From: JACPUX01 sp964517465 | Lineage (GTDB): Bacteria; Pseudomonadota; Gammaproteobacteria; Burkholderiales; Casimicrobiaceae | Assembly (NCBI GenBank): GCA_964517465.1 | Contig: CAZFEK010000022.1 | Span: 1-64,000, forward strand | Length of the DNA stretch: 64,000 nucleotides | Reading direction: 5' to 3' | Part shown: positions 8,335 to 17,127 of the stretch, in pieces | Numbering within the stretch: position 1 is the first letter of the stretch | Layout: every line of letters starts with the position of its first letter | Position numbers and translations under genes: made by a program | Notes under the pieces: model-generated | What the model was told of the DNA's origin: nothing | The model's input: the letters and a program-made list of their open reading frames with translations, nothing else | Databases searched by the model: none

Positions 8335-9998
8335 TGCTGCGTCAACTTTCGATCCGCGATTTCGTCATCGTCTCGGCGGAAGAGCTGGATTTTTCGAGCG
8401 GCTTTACCACGCTGACCGGGGAAACCGGCGCGGGCAAGTCCATTCTGCTCGACGCTCTCGGGCTGCTCCTGGGTGAGCGCGGCGAAGCGGGGCTCATTCG
8501 CGCGGGTGCGGGGCGGGCGGAACTCAGCGCGGGTTTTGATCTCGACGATGCGCCTCGCGCTGCCGCCTGGCTCGCCGATCAGCAACTCGAGTCAGACAGC
8601 GGCTTGTTGTTGCGCCGCGTGCTCGATGCCCAGGGCAAGAGCCGCTGTTGGATCAACGGGCGGCCGGCCACGCTGCAACAACTGCGTGAAGTCGGCGAGA
8701 TGTTGGTCGACATTCACGGGCAGCACGCGCACCAGTCGCTCTCGCGCGCCGAGGTGCAGCGCGAGTTGCTTGACGGTTTTGGCGGGCTCGATGGACAGGC
8801 AAAGACCGTCGCGCAAAACTGGCGCGACTGGCGCGAAGCGCGCGAGCGACTCGATGCCGCGGCCCGCGATTCGGCAAAGGTGGCCGAAGAACGCAGTTCC
8901 TTGGCCGAGCGTGCTGCAGAGCTCGATGCGCTCAATGCGGACCCGCAGGAGTGGGCGAGGCTTTCCGCCGGGCAGACGCGCCTGGCGCATGCGGCCGGAT
9001 TGCTGGAGGCCGCCGCCGGAGCAGAAGAGCAGCTGGAGGCGGGCGAGGAGAGCTTGGCACGAACACTTGCGCAAGTCGTCGCCCGTTTGCGCGTGCAGCT
9101 CATGCATGACGCAGCGCTTGCGCCTATCGTCGAATTGATCGATGGCGGTCGCATTCAGCTGGAGGAAGCCGCGCATGCTTTGCGCGCCTATCGAGAGCGC
9201 TTGGAAGTCGATCCCGCCGAGCTGGAACGGGTGGAGACGCGATTGGCAGCGATGCACGATCTCGCGCGCAAGCATCGAGTCAGGCCCGAGGGCCTGCCGC
9301 AGTTGCAGGAAGAAACCCGTAGGCGCCTTGCGGCTATCGAAGACGCGGCAGATTTGCCTGCCTTGGAAAAGCGCCTGGCCCAAGCGCAAGCAAGTTACCA
9401 ATCCGCCGCCCAGGCGCTCAGTGCGGGGCGCGCCGTGGCGGCGCAGGCGCTGGGCCAAAGGGTAAGCCAGGCGATGCAAACCCTGGCCATGGCGGGCGGC
9501 GCGCTGGAGATCGCGTTGACGCCGCGCGCTGAGGCGGCAAGTTTTGGTTTGGAAGATGTGGAATTTCGTTTTCGGGCCCATCCCCAGCAACCGGCCGGCG
9601 CTTTGTCGCGAGTGGCCTCCGGAGGCGAACTCTCGCGCTTGAGCCTAGCCATCCAAGTGGCTACCAGCGAGGTGGCGCAAGTTCCGACTTTGATCTTTGA
9701 CGAGGTCGATGCCGGCATCGGGGGACGGGTGGCGGAAACGGTAGGCCGTCTGCTGCAGGGTTTGGGAGCAAAACGACAGGTGTTGTGCGTGACTCACCTG
9801 CCGCAAGTTGCCGCTTGCGCCGACGACCAATGGCGGGTTGCCAAAGCCGCCAACGCCCATGGCGTGGAGACGCAACTGAAGCGACTGTCCGCGCCGGAGC
9901 GAGTTGAGGAGCTCGCGCGCATGCTGGGCGGCGCCCAAATCACCGCCAAGACCCGGGCCCACGCGCAGGAAGTATTGGATTCCTGCCGGCGTCAGTGA
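8334..9998 (+). CDS. recN: DNA repair protein RecN
   Basis: SMC-like ATPase of double-strand break repair. The 554 residues show Walker A at 28-36 (TGETGAGKS), a long coiled-coil-rich middle with the alanine- and glutamate-rich composition of RecN, the signature region SRVASGGELSR, and Walker B in TLIFDEVDAGIGG near 455. Length is normal for RecN. The ATG overlaps the nadK stop, giving a nadK-recN operon as in many proteobacteria. Its 3' end overlaps the convergent Crp/Fnr gene by 7 bp. Confidence 0.96.
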   Translation: MLRQLSIRDFVIVSAEELDFSSGFTTLTGETGAGKSILLDALGLLLGERGEAGLIRAGAGRAELSAGFDLDDAPRAAAWLADQQLESDSGLLLRRVLDAQGKSRCWINGRPATLQQLREVGEMLVDIHGQHAHQSLSRAEVQRELLDGFGGLDGQAKTVAQNWRDWREARERLDAAARDSAKVAEERSSLAERAAELDALNADPQEWARLSAGQTRLAHAAGLLEAAAGAEEQLEAGEESLARTLAQVVARLRVQLMHDAALAPIVELIDGGRIQLEEAAHALRAYRERLEVDPAELERVETRLAAMHDLARKHRVRPEGLPQLQEETRRRLAAIEDAADLPALEKRLAQAQASYQSAAQALSAGRAVAAQALGQRVSQAMQTLAMAGGALEIALTPRAEAASFGLEDVEFRFRAHPQQPAGALSRVASGGELSRLSLAIQVATSEVAQVPTLIFDEVDAGIGGRVAETVGRLLQGLGAKRQVLCVTHLPQVAACADDQWRVAKAANAHGVETQLKRLSAPERVEELARMLGGAQITAKTRAHAQEVLDSCRRQ

Positions 9999-10651
9999 AA
10001 TTTGCGCAGCGCGACGAGATCCACGATTTCGACGCCGCCGCGCGTCAAACGCACGATGCCCTGGGCTTCGAGATCCTTGAGGATTTGATTCGCTGACTGG
10101 CGAGTGAGCGAGACCATCTGCGCCAGTTGCTCCTGCGGAATGCGGATTTCGCGTTGCGCGCGATCGCGTCCGGCGCCATAACCCTCGGCGATCATCACCA
10201 GACGCTGGGCGAGTCGCAGCGGCCCCGGCAAAAGTGTCATTGCTTCCAGCGCGACGAAGGTCAGGCGCAGCTTTTCCGTGAGCAGCTGCGCGAGCTCTCG
10301 CCAGTAGTGCGGTTTTGCCTCGAGCATGGCGCGCAGGCCTTGTTGCGGCACTTGCAAGAGCAGCGAGGGGCCGATGGCATAAGCGTCATGGGTGCGCGGG
10401 CCGCCGTCGAACAAGGCGATTTCGCCAAACCAATTGGGCGGTTCCAGCATCACCAGAAGAGCCTCTTTGCCCGATTCCGCAGTGCCGCTCACCCGCAGCA
10501 TGCCCTCCAGAAGAGCATAAATTCCGTCGGGCGCGTCACCGCGGCAGAAGAGGCGCTCGCCTGCGGCAAGCGTTCTGAACTGGGCGGTGGCGAGCAAGTC
10601 TTCACGCAGCGGGCCGGAGATCCGAGCAAACCACTGCCCGGTCCCCAGCAA
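9992..10651 (-). CDS. Crp/Fnr-family transcriptional regulator
   Basis: The N-terminal cyclic-nucleotide-binding fold shows AAGERLFCRGDAPDGIYALLEG and WFGEIALFDGGPRTHDA. The C-terminal winged helix-turn-helix shows PQEQLAQMVSLTRQSANQIL. The FNR iron-sulfur cysteine pattern is absent, so an oxygen-sensing FNR role is unlikely; the ligand is unknown. The annotated start is a TTG. The frame stays open upstream (ISSDHRALLGTG), which looks like normal family sequence, but no ATG, GTG or TTG precedes it, so the true start is unresolved. Confidence 0.85.
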   Translation of the reverse strand: MLGTGQWFARISGPLREDLLATAQFRTLAAGERLFCRGDAPDGIYALLEGMLRVSGTAESGKEALLVMLEPPNWFGEIALFDGGPRTHDAYAIGPSLLLQVPQQGLRAMLEAKPHYWRELAQLLTEKLRLTFVALEAMTLLPGPLRLAQRLVMIAEGYGAGRDRAQREIRIPQEQLAQMVSLTRQSANQILKDLEAQGIVRLTRGGVEIVDLVALRKFH

Positions 10652-10728
10652 TGCCCGATGGTCTGACGATATTTGCGCCGTGATCCGCTCCCTCGAGGCC
10701 GGATGATGACCGTGTTTGCCCCGCCGAA

Positions 10729-12462
10729 TTAGCCCGTGAGGCGCCGTTTCAGCGCGCGGGAAACAAAACGCAAGCGCTGCGACAGCGGGAAGCGCTTGAA
10801 GTTGGTCTTCACCGCTCCTTGGGTAAAAGCAGTGCGCTTGGTGTAATCGATCTCGACGTCGACTACGGCGGGCCGACCGCTCGCTGCCGCCTGGCGCGCC
10901 GCGGCGATGCCTGCGCCGAGATCGGCATCGCTCTTGATGGACACGTATTCGGCGCCGGTCGCAATGGCAACGCCTTCGAGATCCAGCGCCCCGATCGCGG
11001 TGCAGGGCTTGCGGTTATACGGGATTTCTTGCGCTTGGGCGATCTGCGACAGTTCGCCGTCGTGGAAGACGAAGTAGGCTATCCCCAGTCCGAGCCGCGT
11101 GGCGGTGAGGATTTCCATGCAAGTCATGAGGAAGGCACCGTCACCCACGATGGCGACAACCTCGCGTTCCGGGTTGGCGAGTTTGGCACCGATCGCGGCC
11201 GGCACGGCGTAGCCCATGGCGTTGAAATCGGTGGGCACGATCAGGGAATTGGAGGTGCGCACTTCGAACAGTTCGGCCGTGAGGTAGGTGTGGTTGCCGT
11301 CGTCGACCACGGTGATCACGTCATCGGGCAATGCCGCGCGCAGAGCGGCGAAGAAGCGCCCGGGGTTCACCCGCCCCTTACTGTCATGAGCGAACCAGGC
11401 GGCAAGATAGGCCGACTTATCGGTTTTGATTTGCCGGTGCAGGGCTTGATCCGGCGGGCGGGGCGGGCCCAGCGCCTGCAGTGCTTGCAGCAAGGCGGGT
11501 AGCACAAGTTTGGCATCGCCCTCGAGGCGCACTGCCGCCGGGTGGTTGCGATCGAAAACCGCTTGATTGATGTCTACGTGCACGAGCGCTGGCGGCACCC
11601 GGGCGCCAAAGCTGCCCGTGGCGATTTCGCTGAAGCGAGTGCCTACCGCCAGAAGGGCGTCGCATTGGGCGAAAGCATGCTGCGCCGCGGGCACTGCCGT
11701 CGGGCCAAAACCGAAACCGACGTGCAAGGGATGTGGTCCGCAAAAGGCGCTGAGCCCTTGGAGCGTCGTCGCGACCGGCGCTTGCAAGAACTCGGCGATT
11801 GCGCGCGTGCTGGCTTCGGCTTCGCGCGCCCCCCAGCCCACGAATATCCCCGCTCTTTTGGCTTGCAGCAGCAGCCGAGCGGCTTTTTCGATCGCCTCCG
11901 CCGAGGGCAGCGCTGCCACCGGCTTCGCCGGAGCCGGTGGCAGCTCGCCGGTCTCTCCCGGGAAAAGCTGCAGGTTCACCGGCAACTCGATGAATACCGG
12001 GCCGGGTTCACCCGAATGGGCGATGGTGTAGGCCCGATAGATGGTGGGCACGATGTCGGCATGCTTTTCGATCTTGAAACAGGCCTTGGTCAGAGCGCGC
12101 ATGAAAGCGAGTTGATCGATTTCGTGCAACTGATAATGGCGATCGAGATCGGTGCGTATGCCCCCGCTGATGACGAGCATGGGAATGCCATCGAGGAAGG
12201 CTTCGCCGATGCCTGACGCCGCGTGTGTGGCGCCGGCGGCCGGCACGATGGCAAGCGTGCCGGTGGTGCCCGAGCTGCGGCTCACCGCGTCGGCCATGAA
12301 AGACGCCCCGCCCTCGTGGGTTACCAAGATCGGCGTGATGGAGTTCGATTTGTTGAGTTCGTCGTAAAGCTCGGTGTTGTGCACTCCCGGAATCCCGAAG
12401 GTGAAAGACACGCCCAAGTTCTCCAGGGCGCGCACCGCCAGTTGTGCGCCGGTTGCTTTCAT
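10729..12462 (-). CDS. ThDP-dependent enzyme of the acetolactate synthase family
   Basis: The 577-residue protein has the three domains of ThDP decarboxylase/ligase enzymes. The N-terminal pyrimidine-binding domain carries the catalytic glutamate in THEGGASFMADA, a central domain follows, and the C-terminal domain has the diphosphate motif VGDGAFLMTCMEIL. The asparagine pair expected near its end is replaced by FHDGELSQ. A biosynthetic IlvB is unlikely: there is no ilvN neighbour and the partner is an FAD dehydrogenase 15 bp upstream on the same strand. Together they suggest a catabolic pair acting on a ketone or 2-oxo acid. An AAGGAG site precedes the ATG. The substrate cannot be named. Confidence 0.8.
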   Translation of the reverse strand: MKATGAQLAVRALENLGVSFTFGIPGVHNTELYDELNKSNSITPILVTHEGGASFMADAVSRSSGTTGTLAIVPAAGATHAASGIGEAFLDGIPMLVISGGIRTDLDRHYQLHEIDQLAFMRALTKACFKIEKHADIVPTIYRAYTIAHSGEPGPVFIELPVNLQLFPGETGELPPAPAKPVAALPSAEAIEKAARLLLQAKRAGIFVGWGAREAEASTRAIAEFLQAPVATTLQGLSAFCGPHPLHVGFGFGPTAVPAAQHAFAQCDALLAVGTRFSEIATGSFGARVPPALVHVDINQAVFDRNHPAAVRLEGDAKLVLPALLQALQALGPPRPPDQALHRQIKTDKSAYLAAWFAHDSKGRVNPGRFFAALRAALPDDVITVVDDGNHTYLTAELFEVRTSNSLIVPTDFNAMGYAVPAAIGAKLANPEREVVAIVGDGAFLMTCMEILTATRLGLGIAYFVFHDGELSQIAQAQEIPYNRKPCTAIGALDLEGVAIATGAEYVSIKSDADLGAGIAAARQAAASGRPAVVDVEIDYTKRTAFTQGAVKTNFKRFPLSQRLRFVSRALKRRLTG

Positions 12463-12477
12463 GTCGAGTTCTCCTTC

Positions 12478-14079
12478 TCAGGTGTTTCGTGCTGCTTCGC
12501 GGCCGGCGACGCGGCCGGAAAAAATGCATCCGCCGAGAAACGACCCTTCGAGCGCGCGCAAGCCATGCATGCCGCCACCGCCAAAGCCGGCCGCTTCACC
12601 CGCGGCGTAAAGACCAGGGATCGGTTCCCCGCCGGCGCCAAGCGCCCGACCGGCCAGATCCGTGGCAATGCCTCCCAGACTCTTGCGGCTGATGATGAAT
12701 TCACGCACGGCGATGAACGGGCCGGCCCGCGGATCGGCGATCGGCTGGAATTTGCAAGTGCGGATGCGGTCGCCTTTCCAGAGGCGCAGCTGTGCAAGGC
12801 GTTGCAACTGCTCGTCGGGGAACTTTTGCCCACCGTCCGCGAGGGCGCGGTCATACTGCGCCACGGCGCCCTCCACCGCTTCCCGCTGCACCGCGTCGTC
12901 GCCATTGAGCGCGTTCATGCGGGAAACAAGCTCCGCAAGCGTGTCGGCGATGACGAAGTCTTCGCAGGATTCGACGATGTTCCGATATAACCAGCGGTTG
13001 CCAAAAACCAGGTCGCGCAGGAAGCAGAAGATTCGCCGCTCGCGGATGGAGGGATTGAACTCCGCGCCGGAAACGGCGAGCTCTTTGAGGGCGATCTTGC
13101 GGTTCATCACTTGCCAAGAGTAGGCGCGTTCTTCGCGGCAAATGCGGGTGACCAGATCGCGCGTGTCGAAACCACTGACCAGCGGCGGATGGAAGCGCTC
13201 GCCGCGCCAATTGAGCCAGAGCGCCGAACGCGGCGGCACCAGCGACAGCCCATGCTGCGGCTTGCGCGGGCGGGGGTGGTGCACGCCCGCGGCGTAATTC
13301 CACATCCGGTCGAGATGAGTGATGCGGCCGCCCGCAACCGCCACGGCATCATGCAAGCGGCCGTCGGCAAAGCGGTGGGAGCCATTGAGCAGAGTCTGCG
13401 GCGGCTTGCTCCAATCGGCGTGCCAGTTCTGCCGCACGCGATCCATGCTGCCGTTGATGCCGCCGGCGGCGATGATCACCGCGCCGGCGCGAAACTCGAA
13501 AGTTTGTCCGCTTTCTTCGGCGACTCCCGCGACTCCGACCGCTCGGCCGTTTTCCAGGACTAATCTGTCCACACGCTGTCCGAAATGCAGTTGCAGCCGC
13601 GCCGCATGGCGGTGCTGCCGCAGACGCTGGATCAGGTTCAAGGCCAGCACCTGCCCGGTGCCCCAAACGATGTGAAAGCGCGGCACCGAATTGCCGCGAG
13701 TCGTCAGGCCGCGTTCGATCCAGTTGGGCACCGGGAAGAAACGTATCCCGCCGGCCCGCAGCCAGTCTCCGACTTCGATTCGATTGTGCTCGACATAGGC
13801 CTTCGCCCACGCCATGGGCCAGTGATCTTGGTCGCTGAGCTCGCCGAAGGCGAGCCAATCCGCCAGCGCAAGCTCAGGGGAATCTTTGAGTCCCTGGCGA
13901 CGCTGCTCGGGGCTGTCGACCAGGAAGATGCCGCCAAAACTTTCCTTGGCCAGGCCCCCGAAGTTGGCTTCGGCGTCGCGATCCAGCAGCAAGACCGAGC
14001 GTCCGATCTCGAGCGCCTCGATGGCGGCACAAATGCCCGCAATGCCGCCTCCGACGATCAGCACATCTGCGTTTTTCAT
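12478..14079 (-). CDS. FAD-binding dehydrogenase (KstD/fumarate reductase flavoprotein family)
   Basis: The N-terminus holds a Rossmann FAD site (ADVLIVGGGIAGICAA) and the C-terminus the typical closing motif GLYAAGEAAGFGGGGMHG. This architecture is shared by ketosteroid dehydrogenases and fumarate-reductase-like flavoproteins; I cannot identify the substrate. I chose the ATG at 14079 because GGAGGAG lies just upstream; the frame continues 11 codons further. It is followed by the ThDP enzyme, apparently in one transcript. A perfect hairpin at 14133-14152 lies about 55 bp upstream and may be an operator. Confidence 0.82.
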   Translation of the reverse strand: MKNADVLIVGGGIAGICAAIEALEIGRSVLLLDRDAEANFGGLAKESFGGIFLVDSPEQRRQGLKDSPELALADWLAFGELSDQDHWPMAWAKAYVEHNRIEVGDWLRAGGIRFFPVPNWIERGLTTRGNSVPRFHIVWGTGQVLALNLIQRLRQHRHAARLQLHFGQRVDRLVLENGRAVGVAGVAEESGQTFEFRAGAVIIAAGGINGSMDRVRQNWHADWSKPPQTLLNGSHRFADGRLHDAVAVAGGRITHLDRMWNYAAGVHHPRPRKPQHGLSLVPPRSALWLNWRGERFHPPLVSGFDTRDLVTRICREERAYSWQVMNRKIALKELAVSGAEFNPSIRERRIFCFLRDLVFGNRWLYRNIVESCEDFVIADTLAELVSRMNALNGDDAVQREAVEGAVAQYDRALADGGQKFPDEQLQRLAQLRLWKGDRIRTCKFQPIADPRAGPFIAVREFIISRKSLGGIATDLAGRALGAGGEPIPGLYAAGEAAGFGGGGMHGLRALEGSFLGGCIFSGRVAGREAARNT

Positions 14080-14132
14080 GGTCTCCTCCAAGCGAGATTT
14101 TGCGAGGAGCATAGGCGGGAGGCAAGGGGGCG

Positions 14133-14152
14133 TCTGTCGGGTAGCCGACAGA
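14133..14152. promoter_or_regulatory. Inverted repeat upstream of the FAD dehydrogenase
   Basis: TCTGTCGG and CCGACAGA form an 8-bp perfect inverted repeat around GTAG, about 55 bp before the FAD dehydrogenase start and 57 bp beyond the pbpG stop. No T-run follows in either direction, so an operator is as likely as a transcript hairpin. Confidence 0.35.
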
Positions 14153-14208
14153 GCCCGGGGCGCTCAATCAAGCGGGCGTCGTTGCCTAAGCTTGCCCGCG
14201 CGCAAGTG

Positions 14209-15138
14209 TCAGACCGGGCGGGTCTTGCCCGGCAGGGCACTATAGCCCAGGTTGCGAGACGCGGGGCGGGACTTGGCCCTGACCGGCGACGGGTTAAGAC
14301 TGGCTTCCATCCATTGTTTGATGCGGTTGGCGTCGCCGATGCGCGAGTTCTTGCCGATCGAGTCGAGTAGAACGATCACTACCGGGCGACTGGCGATGGT
14401 GGCGAACATCACCAGGCAGCGGCCCGCCTCGCGGATGAAGCCAGTCTTGGAGAGGCTGATTTCCCAGGTATTACTTTTGACCAGCCCATTGGTATTGCGG
14501 TAATCGAGCGGATGCCGATAGGGCGGAACCTCGACCGAATAGCTGGGAGCGGTGGAGAACTCGCGAATCAGGGGATACTCCTTGGCCGCCAGCACCATTC
14601 GACCCAAGTCTTCGGCGGTCGCGACGTTGTCGCTGGATAAGCCGGTGGAGTCAGCAAAGTGGCTATGCGTCATCCCGATCAGCAGCGCTTTGGCGTTCAT
14701 GGCCTGGACGAAAGTCGACAGTCCGCCTGGATAATTGCGTCCCAGCGCCGAAGCGGCGCGGTTTTCGGAAGCCATCAAGGCTAGGCGCAGCAGCTCGCGC
14801 CGAGAAAGTTCGCTGCCAGGGCGAAGCCGCGACTGGCTGCCCTTGATGGTGTCGATGTCCGCCTCGTCGATCATCAGACGCTCGTCCAGCGGCAATTGGG
14901 CATCGAGCACGACCATGGCGGTCATCAACTTGGTGATCGAGGCGATGGGCGTGATGTTGGCGGTGTTCTTGGCGTATATCGGCCGGTCGTCCAAGGCATC
15001 CAAGACCAGAACGCTGTTGGATCGAAGCTTCAAGCGCGCGGCTTCGAATGTTTCGCCGCAGGCTGGCAGGCCTAGACTCGAAGCAAAAATCGCCATTATT
15101 ACAGATAGATAGAATTTTTTCATGCCAATCAACTTCAT
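14209..15138 (-). CDS. pbpG: D-alanyl-D-alanine endopeptidase (PBP7/8-like)
   Basis: Periplasmic serine peptidase that trims peptidoglycan cross-links. It has a signal peptide (MKKFYLSVIMAIFASSLG), the active-site SxxK as SITK in PIASITKLMTAM, the SxN motif as SEN, and the KTG motif as SKTGFI. Its size, about 300 residues, matches PbpG/PBP7 rather than the larger DacA group with a C-terminal anchor. Starts at 15138 and 15123 are both possible and neither has a strong ribosome site. Read alone on the minus strand. Confidence 0.9.
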   Translation of the reverse strand: MKLIGMKKFYLSVIMAIFASSLGLPACGETFEAARLKLRSNSVLVLDALDDRPIYAKNTANITPIASITKLMTAMVVLDAQLPLDERLMIDEADIDTIKGSQSRLRPGSELSRRELLRLALMASENRAASALGRNYPGGLSTFVQAMNAKALLIGMTHSHFADSTGLSSDNVATAEDLGRMVLAAKEYPLIREFSTAPSYSVEVPPYRHPLDYRNTNGLVKSNTWEISLSKTGFIREAGRCLVMFATIASRPVVIVLLDSIGKNSRIGDANRIKQWMEASLNPSPVRAKSRPASRNLGYSALPGKTRPV

Positions 15139-15309
15139 GAAAACGGTGTTTTTATAACATATTGAGGAGCTTATCGCCAGGCAATTGGGCCGGTATTGCC
15201 CTTGCTTTTGGCTGGCTGCCGCTTTTGGACAACAGACCCGCGCCGAACGAGCCGGAAGCAAAGGAACTGGGCTCGGAAAACCGGTCGGGGAATGAGCTTC
15301 GGTGTTTTT

Positions 15310-17127
15310 CTAGATCGCCAGCGCGGCTTCCCCGGCCAGGGCCTCGTCCTGCTGCAAGGCCCACATGCGGGCGTAGGTGCCGGCGAGCGAGAGCAACTCG
15401 GCGTGGGTGCCGCGCTCGGTGATCCTTCCCTGTTCCAGGACGAGAATGCAATCGGCATCGACGATGGTCGACAACCGGTGGGCGATGGTGAGCGTGGTGC
15501 GGTTCTCGGCGATGCGTTTGAGCTCCGTCTGAATTGCTTTCTCGGCTTTGGAGTCGAGCGCCGATGTCGCCTCGTCGAAGATCAACAGGCGCGGGTTCTT
15601 GAGAATGGCGCGGGCGATCGCGACGCGCTGCTTTTCTCCGCCCGACAGTTTGAGGCCGCGTTCGCCTACCGTGGTGGCGTAACCATCTGGCAGGCTGGCG
15701 ATGAAGTCATCGATGTGCGCCAGACGCGCGGCCTCGACGATTTCAGCCTTGGTGGCGCCGGGCCGTCCGTAGGCGATGTTGTATTCGATGCTGTCGTTGA
15801 AAAGCACCGTGTCTTGCGGCACGATGCCGATGGCAGAACGCAATGAACTTTGCCGCACCTGCCGCAGATCCTGGCCGTCGATGGCAATGCGCCCGCCGGT
15901 GACGTCGTAGAAACGAAAGAGCAGCCTTGCGAGTGTGGATTTGCCCGAGCCGCTGGGGCCTACCACGGCATAGTTCTGGCCGGATGGGATGGCAAAGCTT
16001 ACGCCATGCAAGATTTTTCGATTGGCGTCATAGTGGAAATCGACGTTTTCGAAGCGCACTTCCCCTTGGCCGACGGCCAGCTCCTTGGCATCGGGGGCGT
16101 CCTTCACTTCCGCGTTTTCCCGCGATAACTCGAACATGCGCTCCATGTCCGCCAGCGATTGTTTGATCTCGCGATATACCACGCCGAGAAAATTGAGCGG
16201 GATGTATAGCTGGATCATGAAGGCATTGACCAGCACCAGGTCGCCCAGGCTCATGTGCCCGCTGACGACGCCTACCGTTGCGCGCCACATCACCAGCGTG
16301 ACGCCGATGGCGATGATCGCGCTTTGCCCCACATTCAGCGCGGACAGCGAACTCTGGCTTTTCAGCGCCGCGCGTTCCCAGCGCTGCAGGCTTTCGTCGT
16401 AGCGTTGCGCCTCGTATTCTTCGTTGCTGAAGTATTTCACCGTTTCGTAGTTGAGCAGGCTGTCGACGGCGCGTGTGTTGGCGCGCGAATCCAGTTCGTT
16501 CATGGCGCGGCGAAAATGTGTGCGCCATTCGGTGATGGTGATGGTGTAAAAGATGTAGGCGATCAGCACGCCCAAGGTGATGAGAATGAAACTGGGATCG
16601 TACTTGGCGATCAGCACGATGCTCACCAGCGCGATTTCGAGCAGGGTGGGCAGAATGCTGAACAGGGTGTAAGAGAGCAGTGAATTGATGCCGCGCGTGC
16701 CGCGCTCCACGTCGCGGGTGAGCCCGCCGGTCTGGCGCTGCAAATGAAAGCGCAGCGACAGCGCGTGCAGGTGTCGAAACACCTCCAGCGCGATGCGCCG
16801 CATCGCCCCTTGCGTGACCTTGGCAAATACGAGTTCGCGAAGCTCGGTGAAAAGGGTGGTGGACAGCCGCAAGACGCCATAGGCGGCCAGCAGCGCAAGC
16901 GGCACGGCGAGCATCTGCTGCGGTTCGGCCAAGCCGTCGACGATGTCTTTGAGCACCAGGGGCACCCCGACGTTGGCAAGCTTGGCGACGACCAAAAAAG
17001 CCAGGGCGATGCCGATGCGCACACGGTACGCCCAGAGGTAGGGCAGGAGGGTGCGCAGCGTGGACCAATCGTTGCGGCCGCGGCCACTTGGGGCCGCTTC
17101 GGGCGGGGTGTTTTGGTGGCGAATCAC
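15310..17127 (-). CDS. Atm1-type ABC transporter, fused permease and ATPase
   Basis: Half-transporter expected to dimerise in the inner membrane. The N-terminal region has about six membrane helices. The C-terminal ATPase has Walker A GPSGSGKST, signature LSGGEKQRVAIARA, Walker B LLIFDEATSALD and the switch histidine in TIAHRLST. The sequence NYETVKYFSNEEYE is characteristic of the Atm1/HMT1 subfamily, which exports glutathione-linked metal or sulfur compounds. Length (605 residues) is normal. It lies upstream-in-sequence of, and on the same strand as, clsB, overlapping it by 4 bp. Confidence 0.92.
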   Translation of the reverse strand: MIRHQNTPPEAAPSGRGRNDWSTLRTLLPYLWAYRVRIGIALAFLVVAKLANVGVPLVLKDIVDGLAEPQQMLAVPLALLAAYGVLRLSTTLFTELRELVFAKVTQGAMRRIALEVFRHLHALSLRFHLQRQTGGLTRDVERGTRGINSLLSYTLFSILPTLLEIALVSIVLIAKYDPSFILITLGVLIAYIFYTITITEWRTHFRRAMNELDSRANTRAVDSLLNYETVKYFSNEEYEAQRYDESLQRWERAALKSQSSLSALNVGQSAIIAIGVTLVMWRATVGVVSGHMSLGDLVLVNAFMIQLYIPLNFLGVVYREIKQSLADMERMFELSRENAEVKDAPDAKELAVGQGEVRFENVDFHYDANRKILHGVSFAIPSGQNYAVVGPSGSGKSTLARLLFRFYDVTGGRIAIDGQDLRQVRQSSLRSAIGIVPQDTVLFNDSIEYNIAYGRPGATKAEIVEAARLAHIDDFIASLPDGYATTVGERGLKLSGGEKQRVAIARAILKNPRLLIFDEATSALDSKAEKAIQTELKRIAENRTTLTIAHRLSTIVDADCILVLEQGRITERGTHAELLSLAGTYARMWALQQDEALAGEAALAI

